The notes: generated by a model not told the origin, from the sequence alone. Shown: positions 1-9,362, numbered from the stretch's first letter. The stretch is DNA of 64,000 nt from Pseudomonas flavescens (GCF_013408425.1 NZ_JACBYV010000001.1:1-64000); one strand, 5' to 3'. A program made the numbers and translations.

Positions 1-2
1 GC

Positions 3-953
3 TGCGTTCTGTTGCTGGCCTGTTCGGTCTGGCGAGCCGATGCGGCGACCACCCTGCGTTTCGGCTTCGCCGGCTCGGACAGCGACACCCAGAGCCTGGC
101 GGCGAAGGAGTTCGCCCAACGGGTCAAGGACGGCTCCAACGGTGAGCTGCTGGTGCGCCCGTACGGCAACAGCATGCTGGGCAACGACCAGGCGATGATC
201 GCCGGCGTGCGCGGTGGCACCATCGAACTGGAAATGTCCGGCACGCCCAACTTCAGTGGGCTGACGCCACGCATGTCGGTACTCGATCTGCCCTTCGTGT
301 TCGCCGACAGCGCGCATGCCTATCGGGTGCTGGACGGCGAGATCGGTCAGAAGCTGCTCGACGAACTGGAGGCCCACAACCTCAAGGGCCTGGCCTACTG
401 GGAAGTGGGTTTCCGGGACATCACCAACTCGCGCAAGCCGGTGCGCGTGCCGGACGATGTCAAGGGCCTGAAGATCCGCACCTCCAGCAACCCGTCGCAG
501 ATCGAGGCGTTCCGCCTGCTGGGCGCCAACCCGCAGCCGCTGCCGCTGGCCGAACTCTACAACGCGCTGGAAATGCGTGCCGTCGATGCCCAGGAACATC
601 CGCTGAGCATCACCTGGTCATCGGGTTTCTACGAGGTGCAGAAGTACCTGTCACAGACCCATCACGCCTACACCGCGCTGATCGTGGTGATGAACAAGAA
701 GAAGTTCGACGCCATGCCGGAGGCTCAGCAGAAGCTGCTGGTCGATTCGGCCCGTGCCGCCGGTCGCTTGCAGCGGCAGATGAATGCCGAGAACGACGGC
801 AAGTTCCTCGTCGAGCTCGAAGCCAAGGGCATGCAGATCGAAAAGGACGTCGACCGCGAAGCCTTCCGCAAGGCCGTTTCCGCCCCGTTGCGCGAGACCT
901 TCATCAAGCAGTACGGCAGTGATTTGCTCGAGGCCATCGACGCTCAGCGTTGA
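3..953 (+). CDS. TRAP transporter solute-binding protein, DctP family (5' end outside window)
   Basis: Periplasmic solute receptor of a tripartite ATP-independent periplasmic transporter, delivering an organic acid to a DctQM membrane pair. The reading frame is already open at the window edge: residues before the first internal start (TTG at 12) are hydrophobic and read as the end of a signal peptide (LLLACS..RADA), so the true start lies upstream. The mature part has the DctP fold signatures: GNSMLGNDQAMI near the N terminus, GFRDITNSRKPV, and GLKIRTSSNP, where the family's carboxylate-binding arginine sits. Length fits the usual 310-340 residues. It shares the same arrangement of motifs with the second receptor at 1959-2969. 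No DctQ or DctM gene is visible here, so they are probably upstream. The substrate is not readable; the neighbours suggest a sugar acid or lactone. Confidence 0.9.
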   Translation, partial: CVLLLACSVWRADAATTLRFGFAGSDSDTQSLAAKEFAQRVKDGSNGELLVRPYGNSMLGNDQAMIAGVRGGTIELEMSGTPNFSGLTPRMSVLDLPFVFADSAHAYRVLDGEIGQKLLDELEAHNLKGLAYWEVGFRDITNSRKPVRVPDDVKGLKIRTSSNPSQIEAFRLLGANPQPLPLAELYNALEMRAVDAQEHPLSITWSSGFYEVQKYLSQTHHAYTALIVVMNKKKFDAMPEAQQKLLVDSARAAGRLQRQMNAENDGKFLVELEAKGMQIEKDVDREAFRKAVSAPLRETFIKQYGSDLLEAIDAQR

Positions 954-1005
954 ATGCCATTCACAGGTTCGCGGTGCCCTGGCACCGCTTCTAGGAAGCA
1001 AGACC

Positions 1006-1932
1006 ATGAGTCAGGAAATTCTTCTTCTGGTGCAGAAATGCGCCCACACCTTCAGCTTCTACGATGTCGAAAGCGGTGATGCGATCAAGCACATCCGCCT
1101 GCCGGAGTTCCCCCACGAGTTCGTGGTCGATTCGCGCAATCGCTTCGCCTATGTCGGCCACTACGGCATCGAAACCTCCAGCCATGAAGGCGAGGGTGGC
1201 TGCTCGGTGTTCGTCATCGACCTGGAAAAGGGCGAGCACGTGCGCACCCTGAGCATCTGGCCGTTCCGCCGCCCCCACGGTTTGGCGATGGACGATCAGG
1301 ATCGTCTCTATGTACTCAGCGAGGGCGACTCGACCCTGCTGATCTTCGATCAGCCACACATCAAGAACACGCCGGATCGGGCGATTCCATCCGGCGGCTA
1401 CAAGAGCCATCTGGTGGCGCTGACCCGCAGTGGCGAAACCGCCTTCGCCCTGAACCTGCTGAGCAACACCATCACTCGCCTCAAACCGCAGGACCCGACC
1501 GTCGCGCCGCTGCCCGTGCAGCCGGGGAGCATGCCCGAGGGCAACTGCTTCAGCCGCGACGAGCGCATTCTCTACGTCGCCACCCGCGGCGATAACAGCA
1601 TCGTCGCCGTGGATGTCGAGAGCCTGGAAGTGACTCGCCGCGGGCGCACCGGCGCCGACCCGACGCGCATCTATCTGGATCGCCAGGATCGTCTGTACGT
1701 GACCAATTATGCGGAGCATTCGATCTCGGTGTTCAACCCTGCGCTGGAAGAAATCCACCGTATCGAGCTGGACACCCATGCCATCGCCATGAGCCTGCAC
1801 CCAACCCGCGATCTGGCCTTCGTCACCCTCAAGGATCAGCGCGTGGGCATGCTGGATCTGCAGACCTTCACCTTCCAGCGTTACTTCCACACCCTGCTCG
1901 AACCCGATGTATCCCAGGTCATCGTGCGCTGA
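1006..1932 (+). CDS. YncE/lactonase-like beta-propeller protein
   Basis: A 308-residue protein built of repeated short beta-strand units typical of seven-bladed propellers of the YncE / 6-phosphogluconolactonase / SMP-30-like group. Repeats such as DSRNRFAYVGH, DDQDRLYVLSEGD, RDERILYVATRGDNSI and DRQDRLYVTNYAEHSI recur about every 45-50 residues. No signal peptide is seen, so it is probably cytoplasmic. The ATG at 1006 was chosen over longer in-frame starts because AGGAA (993-997) sits at a good distance and the upstream frame overlaps the preceding gene. It lies between two TRAP receptor genes and upstream of an amidohydrolase in one apparent operon, which fits a lactone-hydrolysing or ligand-sensing role in the same pathway. 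The exact reaction cannot be assigned. Confidence 0.75.
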   Translation: MSQEILLLVQKCAHTFSFYDVESGDAIKHIRLPEFPHEFVVDSRNRFAYVGHYGIETSSHEGEGGCSVFVIDLEKGEHVRTLSIWPFRRPHGLAMDDQDRLYVLSEGDSTLLIFDQPHIKNTPDRAIPSGGYKSHLVALTRSGETAFALNLLSNTITRLKPQDPTVAPLPVQPGSMPEGNCFSRDERILYVATRGDNSIVAVDVESLEVTRRGRTGADPTRIYLDRQDRLYVTNYAEHSISVFNPALEEIHRIELDTHAIAMSLHPTRDLAFVTLKDQRVGMLDLQTFTFQRYFHTLLEPDVSQVIVR

Positions 1933-1958
1933 AGTCCCGTCATTATCGGAGAGTCCCC

Positions 1959-2969
1959 ATGAGCAACGCTTTCATTCGCGGTGTCGCCGCCCTCAGCCTG
2001 GCGCTGTTGCTGCCGGGCGCGGCGGCCCAGGCACAGGAGCGCAGTTTCAAACTGAGTGCCGGTGACCCCATCGATGCCCCCGGGCCCCAGGGCGCCAAGC
2101 TGTTCGCCGAACACCTGAAAGCCGGTAGCGACGGTGCGCTGAACGTCAAGGTGTTCCCTTCGGCCATGCTCGGCAACGATGTGCAGATGCTCGGTGCGCT
2201 ACCGGCCGGCACCGTCGAGTTCGCCCTGGTGGGGGCGCCGACGCTGGTCGGCCTGGTCAAGGATTTCGGCGTGCTGGATCTGCCCTACCAGTTCAATTCC
2301 ACCGCCGAAGTGGATGCCATGCTCGACGGGCCCATGGGCCAGCAACTGCTGGCCAAGCTGGAAGAAAAGGGCCTGGTCGGCCTGGGCTTTTGGGAGATCG
2401 GCTTCCGCAACCTGACCAACAGCAAGCGGCCCATTGAGAAATGGGAAGATCTCCAGGGCCTGAAAATTCGCACCGTGCAGAGCCCGGTCTTCCGTACCTT
2501 CTTCGATCACCTGGGGGCCAACGCCCAGCCGATGCCGATCAACGAAGTGTTCAGTGCCCTGGAGATGCACGCCATCGATGGCCAGGAAAACCCCATCTCG
2601 CTGATCGCCACCCAGCGTTACAACGAGGTGCAGAAGTACCTGACCCTCAGTGAACACATCTACACCGCCTACGTGCTGCTGATGAGCAAGAAGACCTGGG
2701 ATGCGCTGGACGATACCCAGCGTGCTCAGGTGCGCAAGGCCGCCGAGCAGGCGCGCAGCGAACAGCGCCAGCTGGCACGTCAGGCCAATAGCGAGAAACT
2801 GGCCGAGTTGAAGGCATCGGGCATGCAGGTCAACGCCCTCAGCGACGAGCAGCGCCAGCGCTTCGTCGACCAGGCGACGATCGTCACCGAGCAGGTGCGT
2901 GGCAGCATCGACGCCGACTTCGTGAGCGCCTGGCAGGCCGAACTGCAGCGCATTCGCGAGGTCAACTGA
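1959..2969 (+). CDS. TRAP transporter solute-binding protein, DctP family (second copy)
   Basis: A complete 336-residue periplasmic receptor. Residues 1-25 form a signal peptide ending AAAQA before QERSF. DctP signatures follow: SAMLGNDVQML, VLDLPYQF, GFWEIGFRNLTNSKRP and GLKIRTVQSP with the ligand-carboxylate arginine. GGAGAG is 6 nt upstream of the ATG. The gene starts 26 nt after the propeller gene and ends one base before the amidohydrolase start, so these form an operon. It is a paralogue of the receptor at the window start; having two receptors in one TRAP operon is unusual, since one per DctQM pair is the rule. They may widen the substrate range, or one may serve another transporter. 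Confidence 0.93.
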   Translation: MSNAFIRGVAALSLALLLPGAAAQAQERSFKLSAGDPIDAPGPQGAKLFAEHLKAGSDGALNVKVFPSAMLGNDVQMLGALPAGTVEFALVGAPTLVGLVKDFGVLDLPYQFNSTAEVDAMLDGPMGQQLLAKLEEKGLVGLGFWEIGFRNLTNSKRPIEKWEDLQGLKIRTVQSPVFRTFFDHLGANAQPMPINEVFSALEMHAIDGQENPISLIATQRYNEVQKYLTLSEHIYTAYVLLMSKKTWDALDDTQRAQVRKAAEQARSEQRQLARQANSEKLAELKASGMQVNALSDEQRQRFVDQATIVTEQVRGSIDADFVSAWQAELQRIREVN

Positions 2970-2970
2970 G

Positions 2971-3930
2971 ATGCCCGATTGCCTGCATCAGCGTCTCGGC
3001 CTGGCCCATGCCGCCGATGGGCAGCGATTGATCGATGCCCACCATCACCTGTGGAACCTCGACACCCATCGCTACCCCTGGCTGCAGGATGAAGTCGATC
3101 AGCGCTTCTTTCTCGGTGACTACGCGCCCCTGCGCCGCAACTATCTGCCCGAAGATTATCTGGCCGACAGCGCCGGCCAGCAGGTACTGGCCACGGTGCA
3201 CTGCGAAGCCGAGCACGAGCGTGCCGATCAGGTGGCGGAAACCCGTTGGGTGCACGAGCAGCATGCGCGTTACGGCTTTCCCAACGCGGTGGTTGCCCAT
3301 GTCTGGTTCCACCGCCCGGACTGCGAGGAGATCCTTGGCCGGCATCTGCAGTATCCGCTGCTGCGTGGTATTCGCAGCAAGCCGGTGACGGCCACGCGCC
3401 CCGAACTGGCTGCCAGCGTGCGTGGTCAGGCCGGCAGCATGCAGGACGAGGCCTGGCTGCGCGGCTTCGCCCTGTTGGCCAAACACGGTTTGTCCTGGGA
3501 CCTGCGTGTGCCGTACTGGCACCTGCAGGAAGCGGCGCAGGTCGCCGCCGCCTTTCCCAAGGTACCCATCGTGCTCAACCACATGGGCTTCCCCTGGGAT
3601 CGCAGCGCGGCCGGGCTCGAAGGTTGGCGCACCGGCATGCAGGCGCTGGCGGCGCAGCCGAATGTCCGCGTGAAGATATCCGAGCTTGGCCTACGTGATG
3701 AACCGTGGACGCTGCAGAGCAACCGCGGCGTGATCGAGGAAACCTTGGCGCTGTTCGGTATCGAACGCTGCCTGTTCGCCAGTAACTATCCGGTGGCTGG
3801 TTTGCGCATCGGTTACGGCGAGTTGGTCACGGCCCTGAACACCGTGCTCGAGGGCTACGACAGCACGCAACGCGATGCCTTCTTCTGGCGTAACGCCAGG
3901 GACTTCTACCGGATCCAACTGAAGGGCTAG
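2971..3930 (+). CDS. Amidohydrolase-family lactonase-like protein (COG3618 type)
   Basis: A 319-residue TIM-barrel metal hydrolase of the amidohydrolase_2 group, which contains L-rhamnono-, L-fucono- and galactaro-lactonases and 2-pyrone-4,6-dicarboxylate lactonase. Visible signatures are the N-terminal metal motif LIDAHHHLWNL (about residue 21-31), CEAEHE, VLNHMGFPWD and LFASNYPV near the end, with the downstream Asp replaced by the NYP form seen in this subgroup. The start at 2971 follows the previous stop almost directly, indicating coupling. With a sugar-acid dehydratase at 6150, the likely role is opening a sugar lactone to an aldonate. Substrate unknown. Confidence 0.85.
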   Translation: MPDCLHQRLGLAHAADGQRLIDAHHHLWNLDTHRYPWLQDEVDQRFFLGDYAPLRRNYLPEDYLADSAGQQVLATVHCEAEHERADQVAETRWVHEQHARYGFPNAVVAHVWFHRPDCEEILGRHLQYPLLRGIRSKPVTATRPELAASVRGQAGSMQDEAWLRGFALLAKHGLSWDLRVPYWHLQEAAQVAAAFPKVPIVLNHMGFPWDRSAAGLEGWRTGMQALAAQPNVRVKISELGLRDEPWTLQSNRGVIEETLALFGIERCLFASNYPVAGLRIGYGELVTALNTVLEGYDSTQRDAFFWRNARDFYRIQLKG

Positions 3931-3934
3931 CGAT

Positions 3935-4560
3935 GCCGCTGGCAGAGGCGAGATGGTGGTTGCGGTCAATTTGGTGGGCTGAAGCCCACCCTACGCCTAC
4001 GTCCCCTTTGATCGTTCCTCACGCTCCGCGTGGGAATGCCTCCCGGGACGCTCCGCGTCCGCTTCTTAGGGGCCGCGGTGCCGCTGGCAAAGGCGAGATC
4101 GTGGTTGCGGTCAATTTGGTGGGCTGAAGCCCACCCTACGTCCCCATGGATCGTTCCTCACGCTCCGCGTGGGAATGCCTCCCGGGACGCTCCGCGTCCG
4201 CTTCTGAGGGGGCCGCGGTGCTGCTGGCAGAGGCGAGATGGTGGTTGCGGTCAATTTGGTGGGCTGAAGCCCACCCTACGCCCGTCCCCATGGATCGTTC
4301 CTCAGGCTCCGCGTGGGAATGCCTCCCGGGACGCTCCGCGTCCGCTTCTTAGGGGGCCGCGGTGCTGCTGGCAGAGGCGAGATGGTGGTTGCGGTCAATT
4401 TGGTGGGCTGAAGCCCACCCTACGCCTCCGTCCCCACGGATCGTTCCTCACGCTCCGCGTGGGAATGCCTCCCAGGACGCTCCGCGTCCGCTTCTGAAGG
4501 GAACCGCGGTGCTGCTGGTAGAGGCGCTGGCTGCCGCTCGGTCTGGTGGGCTGAAGCGGG
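3935..4560 (+). repeat. Tandem array of four ~140-145 bp GC-rich units plus a degenerate fifth
   Basis: The landmark TGCGGTCAATTTGGTGGGCT recurs at 3961, 4106, 4246 and 4390, giving periods of 145, 140 and 144. A decayed fifth unit lies at about 4510-4560. Each unit contains three dyads: GGTGGGCTGAAGCCCACC, CACGCTCCGCGTG and GGACGCTCCGCGTCC. Open frames across the array are translations of the repeats, not genes. I recall these two palindromic blocks as interspersed extragenic repeats in Pseudomonas genomes; the tandem arrangement is directly visible. Confidence 0.9.
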
Positions 4561-4651
4561 CCGCCGTCCGGCATTCGTTGCGGCCCTCACCGGGTGCGGT
4601 TAGCCGATAACGCGCGGATGGCTTTTGCCGTTCGAGGCATTTCCTGTGGTT

Positions 4652-4674
4652 ATCACTGAATGCGCATAAGTGAT
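4652..4674. promoter_or_regulatory. Interrupted dyad ATCACT-N11-AGTGAT, candidate regulator box
   Basis: Perfect 6-bp arms separated by 11 bases, the spacing of a LysR-type binding site, 125 bp upstream of the MFS gene. The LysR gene at 7347-8252 is the nearest candidate regulator. This is inference from spacing and context only. Confidence 0.4.
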
Positions 4675-4798
4675 TATTCGCCGCCAGAGGCTGTGGCTAG
4701 AGTCGGCGGCAACAGGCAGCGATGTCTGTCTCGATAGACCAATAAGAAGCCCGCCTTGAGTCCTCGCAAGGTGATGACCGGCAAAGAAGGAATGGACC

Positions 4799-6118
4799 AT
4801 GACAACAAGAACATCGGCCGAGGCACTGACCTCCGCCATCACCAAAAGCCGCATGCGGCTCCTGCCTTTTCTGATTCTCATGTACGTACTGGCATTCATC
4901 GATCGGGCCAACGTCGGTTATGCGCGCAGCTACCTGCAGGCCGATACCGGATTGAGCGATGCGGCCTTCGCCTTTGGCGCCAGCATTTTCTTCATCGGCT
5001 ACGCCTTCTTCGAGGTGCCCAGCAACCTGATGCTGCATCGCCTTGGCGCCAAGGTTTGGCTGTGCCGGATCATGGTCACCTGGGGCCTGGTTTCCGCGGC
5101 GATGATGTTCGCCGACAGCGCCATGACCTTTTACGTGCTGCGCTTCCTGCTCGGCGTGGCGGAGGCCGGTTTCTTCCCCGGCATCATTCTCTATCTCACC
5201 TACTGGTTCCCGGCACGCAGTCGTGGCCAGGCACTGGGCATGTTCTATTTTGGCCTGCCGTTGGCGCTGGTGCTCGGCGGCCCGCTGTCGGGCTGGCTGC
5301 TGGAGTACCACGGGGTATTCGGCCTGACCAACTGGCAGTGGCTGTTCGTGGTCGAAGGCCTGCTTGCCTCCATCGTGGGGGTCGCCGCGTACTTCTATCT
5401 GGTCAACCGGCCCGGCGATGCGCGCTGGCTGAACGACGAGGAAAAGGCCGCCCTGGAAACCACCCTCGCCGAAGAGGATGCGCAGAAACAGACGCACAGT
5501 CCGCACGGCTTCCTCAGCGCCCTGCGCAATGGTCGTGTGCTCAGGTTCTGCCTGGTGTACTTCACCATCCAGATGAGCGTGTATGGCGTGGTGTTCTACC
5601 TGCCCACACGGATCGCCAGTTTCCTCGACGGCAGCGTTGGTCTCAGTGTCGGTCTGATCACCGCCATTCCCTGGCTGTGCGCGCTGCTGGTCACGCGCCT
5701 GGTCACCCTTTATGCCGACCGCACCGGCCAGCATCGGCGCCTGGCGGTGTGCATGCTGGCGATGGCTGCCTGCGGTATCGCGGCCTCGGCGCTGGGTAGC
5801 AGCCTGGTGCCGGTGGTGATCGCCTTCTGTTTTGCGGCCGCCGGTTTCGTCGCCGTGCAGCCATTGTTCTGGACCATCCCGACCAGCTACCTGAGTGGCG
5901 CCGCTGCGGCCAGTGGTATCGCCCTGATCAACTCGCTGGGCAACCTCGGCGGCTTCGTCGCGCCGAACCTGAAGACCTTCATGGAGAGCCAGTTCGGTGA
6001 CCCGCGTGCCGGGATGCTGGCCCTCGCCGTGGTCGCGGTGATCGGCGCTCTGATGATCCACCGCCTCAATCGTCCCTCAACCACCCCGGCAGCGCCGCTC
6101 GAGACCGCGCGCGTCTGA
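4799..6118 (+). CDS. MFS transporter, anion:cation symporter (ACS) type
   Basis: A 439-residue inner-membrane permease with about 12 hydrophobic segments and a central cytoplasmic loop (about residues 205-240). It carries ACS-family hallmarks: [15 protein letters not shown] in TM1, [14 protein letters not shown] in TM2, [14 protein letters not shown] in TM4 and [11 protein letters not shown] in the following loop. ACS members import hexuronates, glucarate, galactonate, phthalate and tartrate by proton symport. AAGAAGG ends 8 nt before the ATG at 4799. The next gene, a sugar-acid dehydratase, starts 31 nt downstream, so transporter and enzyme are probably co-transcribed and act on the same sugar acid. 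Confidence 0.93.
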   Translation: MTTRTSAEALTSAITKSRMRLLPFLILMYVLAFIDRANVGYARSYLQADTGLSDAAFAFGASIFFIGYAFFEVPSNLMLHRLGAKVWLCRIMVTWGLVSAAMMFADSAMTFYVLRFLLGVAEAGFFPGIILYLTYWFPARSRGQALGMFYFGLPLALVLGGPLSGWLLEYHGVFGLTNWQWLFVVEGLLASIVGVAAYFYLVNRPGDARWLNDEEKAALETTLAEEDAQKQTHSPHGFLSALRNGRVLRFCLVYFTIQMSVYGVVFYLPTRIASFLDGSVGLSVGLITAIPWLCALLVTRLVTLYADRTGQHRRLAVCMLAMAACGIAASALGSSLVPVVIAFCFAAAGFVAVQPLFWTIPTSYLSGAAAASGIALINSLGNLGGFVAPNLKTFMESQFGDPRAGMLALAVVAVIGALMIHRLNRPSTTPAAPLETARV

Positions 6119-6149
6119 TCGCCACTACATCGTGAAAGGAGCTGTGAAC

Positions 6150-7325
6150 ATGAAAATAAAATCCATCCGTACCCGTGTCTTCGAATGGAAAGGCAAGGTG
6201 GTACCGCCCCAGGCCCACTTCTGCACCAACGCCAGCGACATCCTCTTCGAACGCGGCGATGCCATGGGCTCGTTCCGTTTCCATGGCTGGCTGGTGGTGG
6301 AAGTGGAGACCGACAACGGCATCGTCGGTATCGGCAACTGTGCCCTGGCGCCCCGTGTGGCCAAGGAAATCATCGACACCTACCTGGCGCCCATCGCCAT
6401 CGGCGAAGACCCCTTCGACAACGAATACATCTGGCAGAAGATGTACCGGCAGAGTCACGCCTGGGGCCGCAAGGGCATCGGCATGGCGGCGATCTCGGCG
6501 ATCGACATCGCCATCTGGGACATCATGGGCAAGGCGGTGGGCAAGCCGGTGTTCAAGCTGCTCGGTGGGCGTACCAAGGAGAAAATCTGGACCTACGCCT
6601 CCAAGCTCTATGCCAATGACGATCTCGACCTGTTCCTCGAAGAGGCTCAGGGCTACCTCAACCAGGGGTTCACCGCGTTGAAGATGCGCTTTGGCTATGG
6701 TCCCAAGGACGGCCCGGCAGGCATGCGTCGCAACATCGAGCAGGTACGCGCCCTGCGTGAACTGGCCGGCCCGGATGTCGACATCATGCTCGAGTGCTAC
6801 ATGGGCTGGACCCTGGAGTACGCCCGCCGCATGCTGCCGAAACTGGCCGAGTTCGAGCCGCGCTGGTTGGAAGAGCCGGTGATCGCCGATGACCTGGAAG
6901 GCTACATCGAGCTGAAGAAGATGGGCATCATGCCGATCTCCGGCGGCGAGCACGAGTTCACCTCCTATGGCTTCAAGGACATGCTCGAACGCCGCGCCGT
7001 GGATGTGATCCAGTACGACACCAACCGTGTCGGTGGCATCACCGCAGCACGCAAGATCAACGCCATGGCCGAAGCCTGGTCGGTGCCGGTGATCCCCCAT
7101 GCCGGGCAGATGCACAACTACCACCTGACCATGTCGACCACCGCATCGCCGATGTCCGAGTTCTTCCCGGTGTTCGACGTCGAGGTCGGCAACGAACTGT
7201 TCTACTACGTGTTCAAGGGCGAGCCGGCACCGGTCAACGGCTATATCCAGCTGGACGACGACAAGCCAGGCCTGGGCCTGGAAATCTCCACCGAGTACCT
7301 GAGCGAGTTCAACATCATCGAGTGA
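6150..7325 (+). CDS. Enolase-superfamily sugar-acid dehydratase (L-rhamnonate dehydratase-like)
   Basis: A 391-residue mandelate racemase/muconate lactonizing enzyme family protein. It has an N-terminal capping domain and a C-terminal barrel with the expected residues: KMR at 168-170, acidic metal ligands E215 (MLECYMGW), E241 (WLEEP) and E267 (SGGEHEF), and H317 in VIPHAGQ as general acid/base. The pattern GPKDG..GMRRN and the H-containing [12 protein letters not shown] region resemble the L-rhamnonate dehydratase subgroup, which dehydrates aldonates to 2-keto-3-deoxy acids with Mg2+. The ATG at 6150 was preferred over an upstream in-frame GTG at 6132 because AAAGGA lies between them at proper distance. 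A rho-independent terminator follows. Exact aldonate substrate not determinable. Confidence 0.88.
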   Translation: MKIKSIRTRVFEWKGKVVPPQAHFCTNASDILFERGDAMGSFRFHGWLVVEVETDNGIVGIGNCALAPRVAKEIIDTYLAPIAIGEDPFDNEYIWQKMYRQSHAWGRKGIGMAAISAIDIAIWDIMGKAVGKPVFKLLGGRTKEKIWTYASKLYANDDLDLFLEEAQGYLNQGFTALKMRFGYGPKDGPAGMRRNIEQVRALRELAGPDVDIMLECYMGWTLEYARRMLPKLAEFEPRWLEEPVIADDLEGYIELKKMGIMPISGGEHEFTSYGFKDMLERRAVDVIQYDTNRVGGITAARKINAMAEAWSVPVIPHAGQMHNYHLTMSTTASPMSEFFPVFDVEVGNELFYYVFKGEPAPVNGYIQLDDDKPGLGLEISTEYLSEFNIIE

Positions 7326-7346
7326 TAGCCGCTCGGCGCGTCGCCA

Positions 7347-8252
7347 TCAGCCCCGGTTCGTCCGGGGCTTTTTGCGTGGGCCCAACCATGGGTGAGTCTG
7401 CGCCAATTCGATGAAGGCCTTGGTCGCCGGGGACGATTGCCGTGCATCCACCACCGCCAGGCCGACCCGACGCGGGCTCGCCGGCATCAGGGCGCGGGTC
7501 ACGTAGGGGGCGTCCTCGCCGATGGGCAGCGACGAGGCGGCAACGATGCTGATCGCATCGCCACGCCCGACCAGTTCCAGGGTGCTGAGCAGTTGCGAGG
7601 TCCGGTAACGGATGTTGGGTTGCAGCCTGGCCGAGAGAAACAGCCGCGAGACGATCTCGCTGGAGCCGGCTTCGGTCAGCACGAAGGGATCGCTGCACAG
7701 TGCCGTGAGGGGCACGGCCGTTTCGAGGGCCAGTGCATGCTCCCGTGGGAGCAGGGCGACCATCTGGTCGTCGAGCAGCGGATAGGTATCGAAGCGTTCC
7801 TCGGGCAGCACCACGAAGCCGACGTCGATGCGCCTGTCCTCCAGCCATTGCAGCACCTGCCGATCCGGCCCTTCGTCGACGTGCACTTCGATGCCCGGAT
7901 AGGCCAGCCGATAGGCCTGCAGGATGGCCGGCAGCAGGCGTATCGATGCTGTGGGGCCGAAGGAGCCGATACGCAGCGTGCCCTGTTTCATGCCCCGCGC
8001 ATCCAGCGCTTCCTGGCGCATGGTTTCCGCCATGCCGAGCATCACCTGCGCTCTTTGCAGGAGCCGCGCGCCAATGTCGGTGAGCACGATGTGGCCCTGG
8101 TGTCGATGCAGCAACTCGACCCCGAGTTCCTGCTCCAGTGCGCGAATGGCATGGGAAACCCCCGACTGCGAGATGCCGAGCTGTGCCGCCGCCGAGGTGA
8201 AACCGCCGCGTGCCGCGACGATGGCGAAGATTTCCAGTTGCGTGAGGGTCAT
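7347..8252 (-). CDS. LysR-family transcriptional regulator
   Basis: A 301-residue regulator. The N terminus (MTLTQLEIFAIVAARGGFTS, then AAQLGISQSGVSHAIRALEQ) is the LysR winged helix-turn-helix; residues ~90-295 are the periplasmic-binding-protein-like effector domain (GTLRIGSFGP at its start). It is convergent with the sugar-acid dehydratase and divergent from the EamA exporter gene. A 16-bp near-perfect palindrome lies 16 bp upstream of its start, a likely site of autoregulation. It may control the transporter/dehydratase pair, the exporter, or both; the effector is unknown. Confidence 0.93.
   Translation of the reverse strand: MTLTQLEIFAIVAARGGFTSAAAQLGISQSGVSHAIRALEQELGVELLHRHQGHIVLTDIGARLLQRAQVMLGMAETMRQEALDARGMKQGTLRIGSFGPTASIRLLPAILQAYRLAYPGIEVHVDEGPDRQVLQWLEDRRIDVGFVVLPEERFDTYPLLDDQMVALLPREHALALETAVPLTALCSDPFVLTEAGSSEIVSRLFLSARLQPNIRYRTSQLLSTLELVGRGDAISIVAASSLPIGEDAPYVTRALMPASPRRVGLAVVDARQSSPATKAFIELAQTHPWLGPRKKPRTNRG
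7349..7373 (+). terminator. Rho-independent terminator after the dehydratase gene
   Basis: Stem AGCCCCGG / CCGGGGCT with a 5-nt loop followed by five T. It overlaps the last codons of the convergent LysR gene. Confidence 0.85.
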
Positions 8253-8267
8253 CGCCGATAGCTGCTC

Positions 8268-8283
8268 ATGAGTGATCGCTCAT
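8268..8283. promoter_or_regulatory. 16-bp near-perfect palindrome in the lysR-eamA divergent region
   Basis: ATGAG-N6-CTCAT with a nearly symmetric centre (TGATCG), placed between the start of the LysR gene and the divergent exporter gene. The position is that expected for an operator of the LysR protein. Confidence 0.45.
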
Positions 8284-8399
8284 TTCCCTATGACTACGTA
8301 TCTGCAGAAGTATGCCCGAGCTGCGCCTATTCGTCCGCTGCCCCGACACCCGGGGTCTGCGCATGGGCGTGGTTCCCTCTCACTTGCCGTAGAACAACC

Positions 8400-9362
8400 A
8401 TGCACGAAAACTCGACGATTCGCTTTTCACCGGACCTGCCGACTTACCTCAAGCTGGCGCTGGTCGCGATCATATGGGGCGGCACCTTCGTCGCTGGCCG
8501 CTACATGTCCAGTGACCTGAGCCCGGTGCTGCTGGCCAGTTTGCGTTTCATTCTCGCCGCGCTGGTACTGGTGGCTTTCCTGGCACTGTCGAAGCGTGGC
8601 TTCGTGCCAATGACCATGGGCCAGGCCGTGCAGGTCGTGCTGCTCGGCCTGGTCGGCATCTACGCCTACAACCTGTTCTTCTTCTCCGGCCTGAGCTACA
8701 TCGACGCGTCACGGGCATCGCTGATCGTCGCCAGCAATCCTGCGCTGATGGCGCTCTGTGGTTACCTGTTCTTCAGGGAGCGCATCTGCGCAGTGCAGAT
8801 GGTCGGTATCGCGTTGTGCCTGCTCGGTGCCGGTGTGGTCATCTTCGCGCGGGCACCCCAGGGGCTGGCGTCCGGGCAGGGGCACTGGCTGGGCGATGCG
8901 CTGATCTTCGGCTGTGTGCTGAGCTGGGTGGTGTACAGCGTGTTTTGCAGGAGCGTGGTGCAGGCCATCGGTGCCTTGCACACCGTGTGCTATTCGGTGA
9001 TAGCCGGCGCGCTGATGCTGAGCGCCACGGCGTTGTTCATGGGCGAGATGAACAGGGCCGCCTTGCGCAGCCTGTCCGTCACCGATGCGCTCTGCCTGGC
9101 GTACCTCGGGGTGCTGGGCTCGGCCGCTGCCTACGTGATGTATTACGACGCCATACAGCGAATCGGCGCGACCCGGGCAGGCACCTTCATCGCCCTCAAC
9201 CCACTGACTGCGGTACTGGCCGGGGTGCTGTTGCTCGATGAGCGGCTGAGCATGGCGATGGTGTTGGGCGGTGCTCTGGTAATCCTCGGCATCCTGCTGT
9301 GCAACCGCCGGGCTGGGGCGTCGCGTACTGGTGACGCGACGAGGGCAAGCAAAGGCGCCTAG
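8400..9362 (+). CDS. EamA/DMT-family inner-membrane transporter
   Basis: A 320-residue drug/metabolite transporter with ten hydrophobic segments in two EamA repeats, starting near LALVAIIWGGTFVAGRY and near GDALIFGCVLSWVVYSVF. The conserved NPALMALCGYLFFRE and LNPLTAVLAGVLLLDER ends of the two repeats are clear. Family members export amino acids and other small metabolites. The ATG at 8400 was chosen because the upstream in-frame extension to 8268 has no hydrophobic or family-like residues and covers the operator region. Its 3' end overlaps the convergent M16 peptidase gene by 4 bp. Confidence 0.88.
   Translation: MHENSTIRFSPDLPTYLKLALVAIIWGGTFVAGRYMSSDLSPVLLASLRFILAALVLVAFLALSKRGFVPMTMGQAVQVVLLGLVGIYAYNLFFFSGLSYIDASRASLIVASNPALMALCGYLFFRERICAVQMVGIALCLLGAGVVIFARAPQGLASGQGHWLGDALIFGCVLSWVVYSVFCRSVVQAIGALHTVCYSVIAGALMLSATALFMGEMNRAALRSLSVTDALCLAYLGVLGSAAAYVMYYDAIQRIGATRAGTFIALNPLTAVLAGVLLLDERLSMAMVLGGALVILGILLCNRRAGASRTGDATRASKGA

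Noticed and set aside
4030..4497. Open frame of 155 codons in the tandem array
   Set aside because: It translates the repeat units themselves, giving a repeated peptide, and has no start signals.
3935..4560. CRISPR array
   Set aside because: Units are 140-145 bp and nearly identical throughout, with no unique spacers and no cas genes.
4697..6061. 454-codon minus-strand frame opposite the MFS gene
   Set aside because: His/Gln-rich antisense shadow; the plus-strand ACS transporter is clear.
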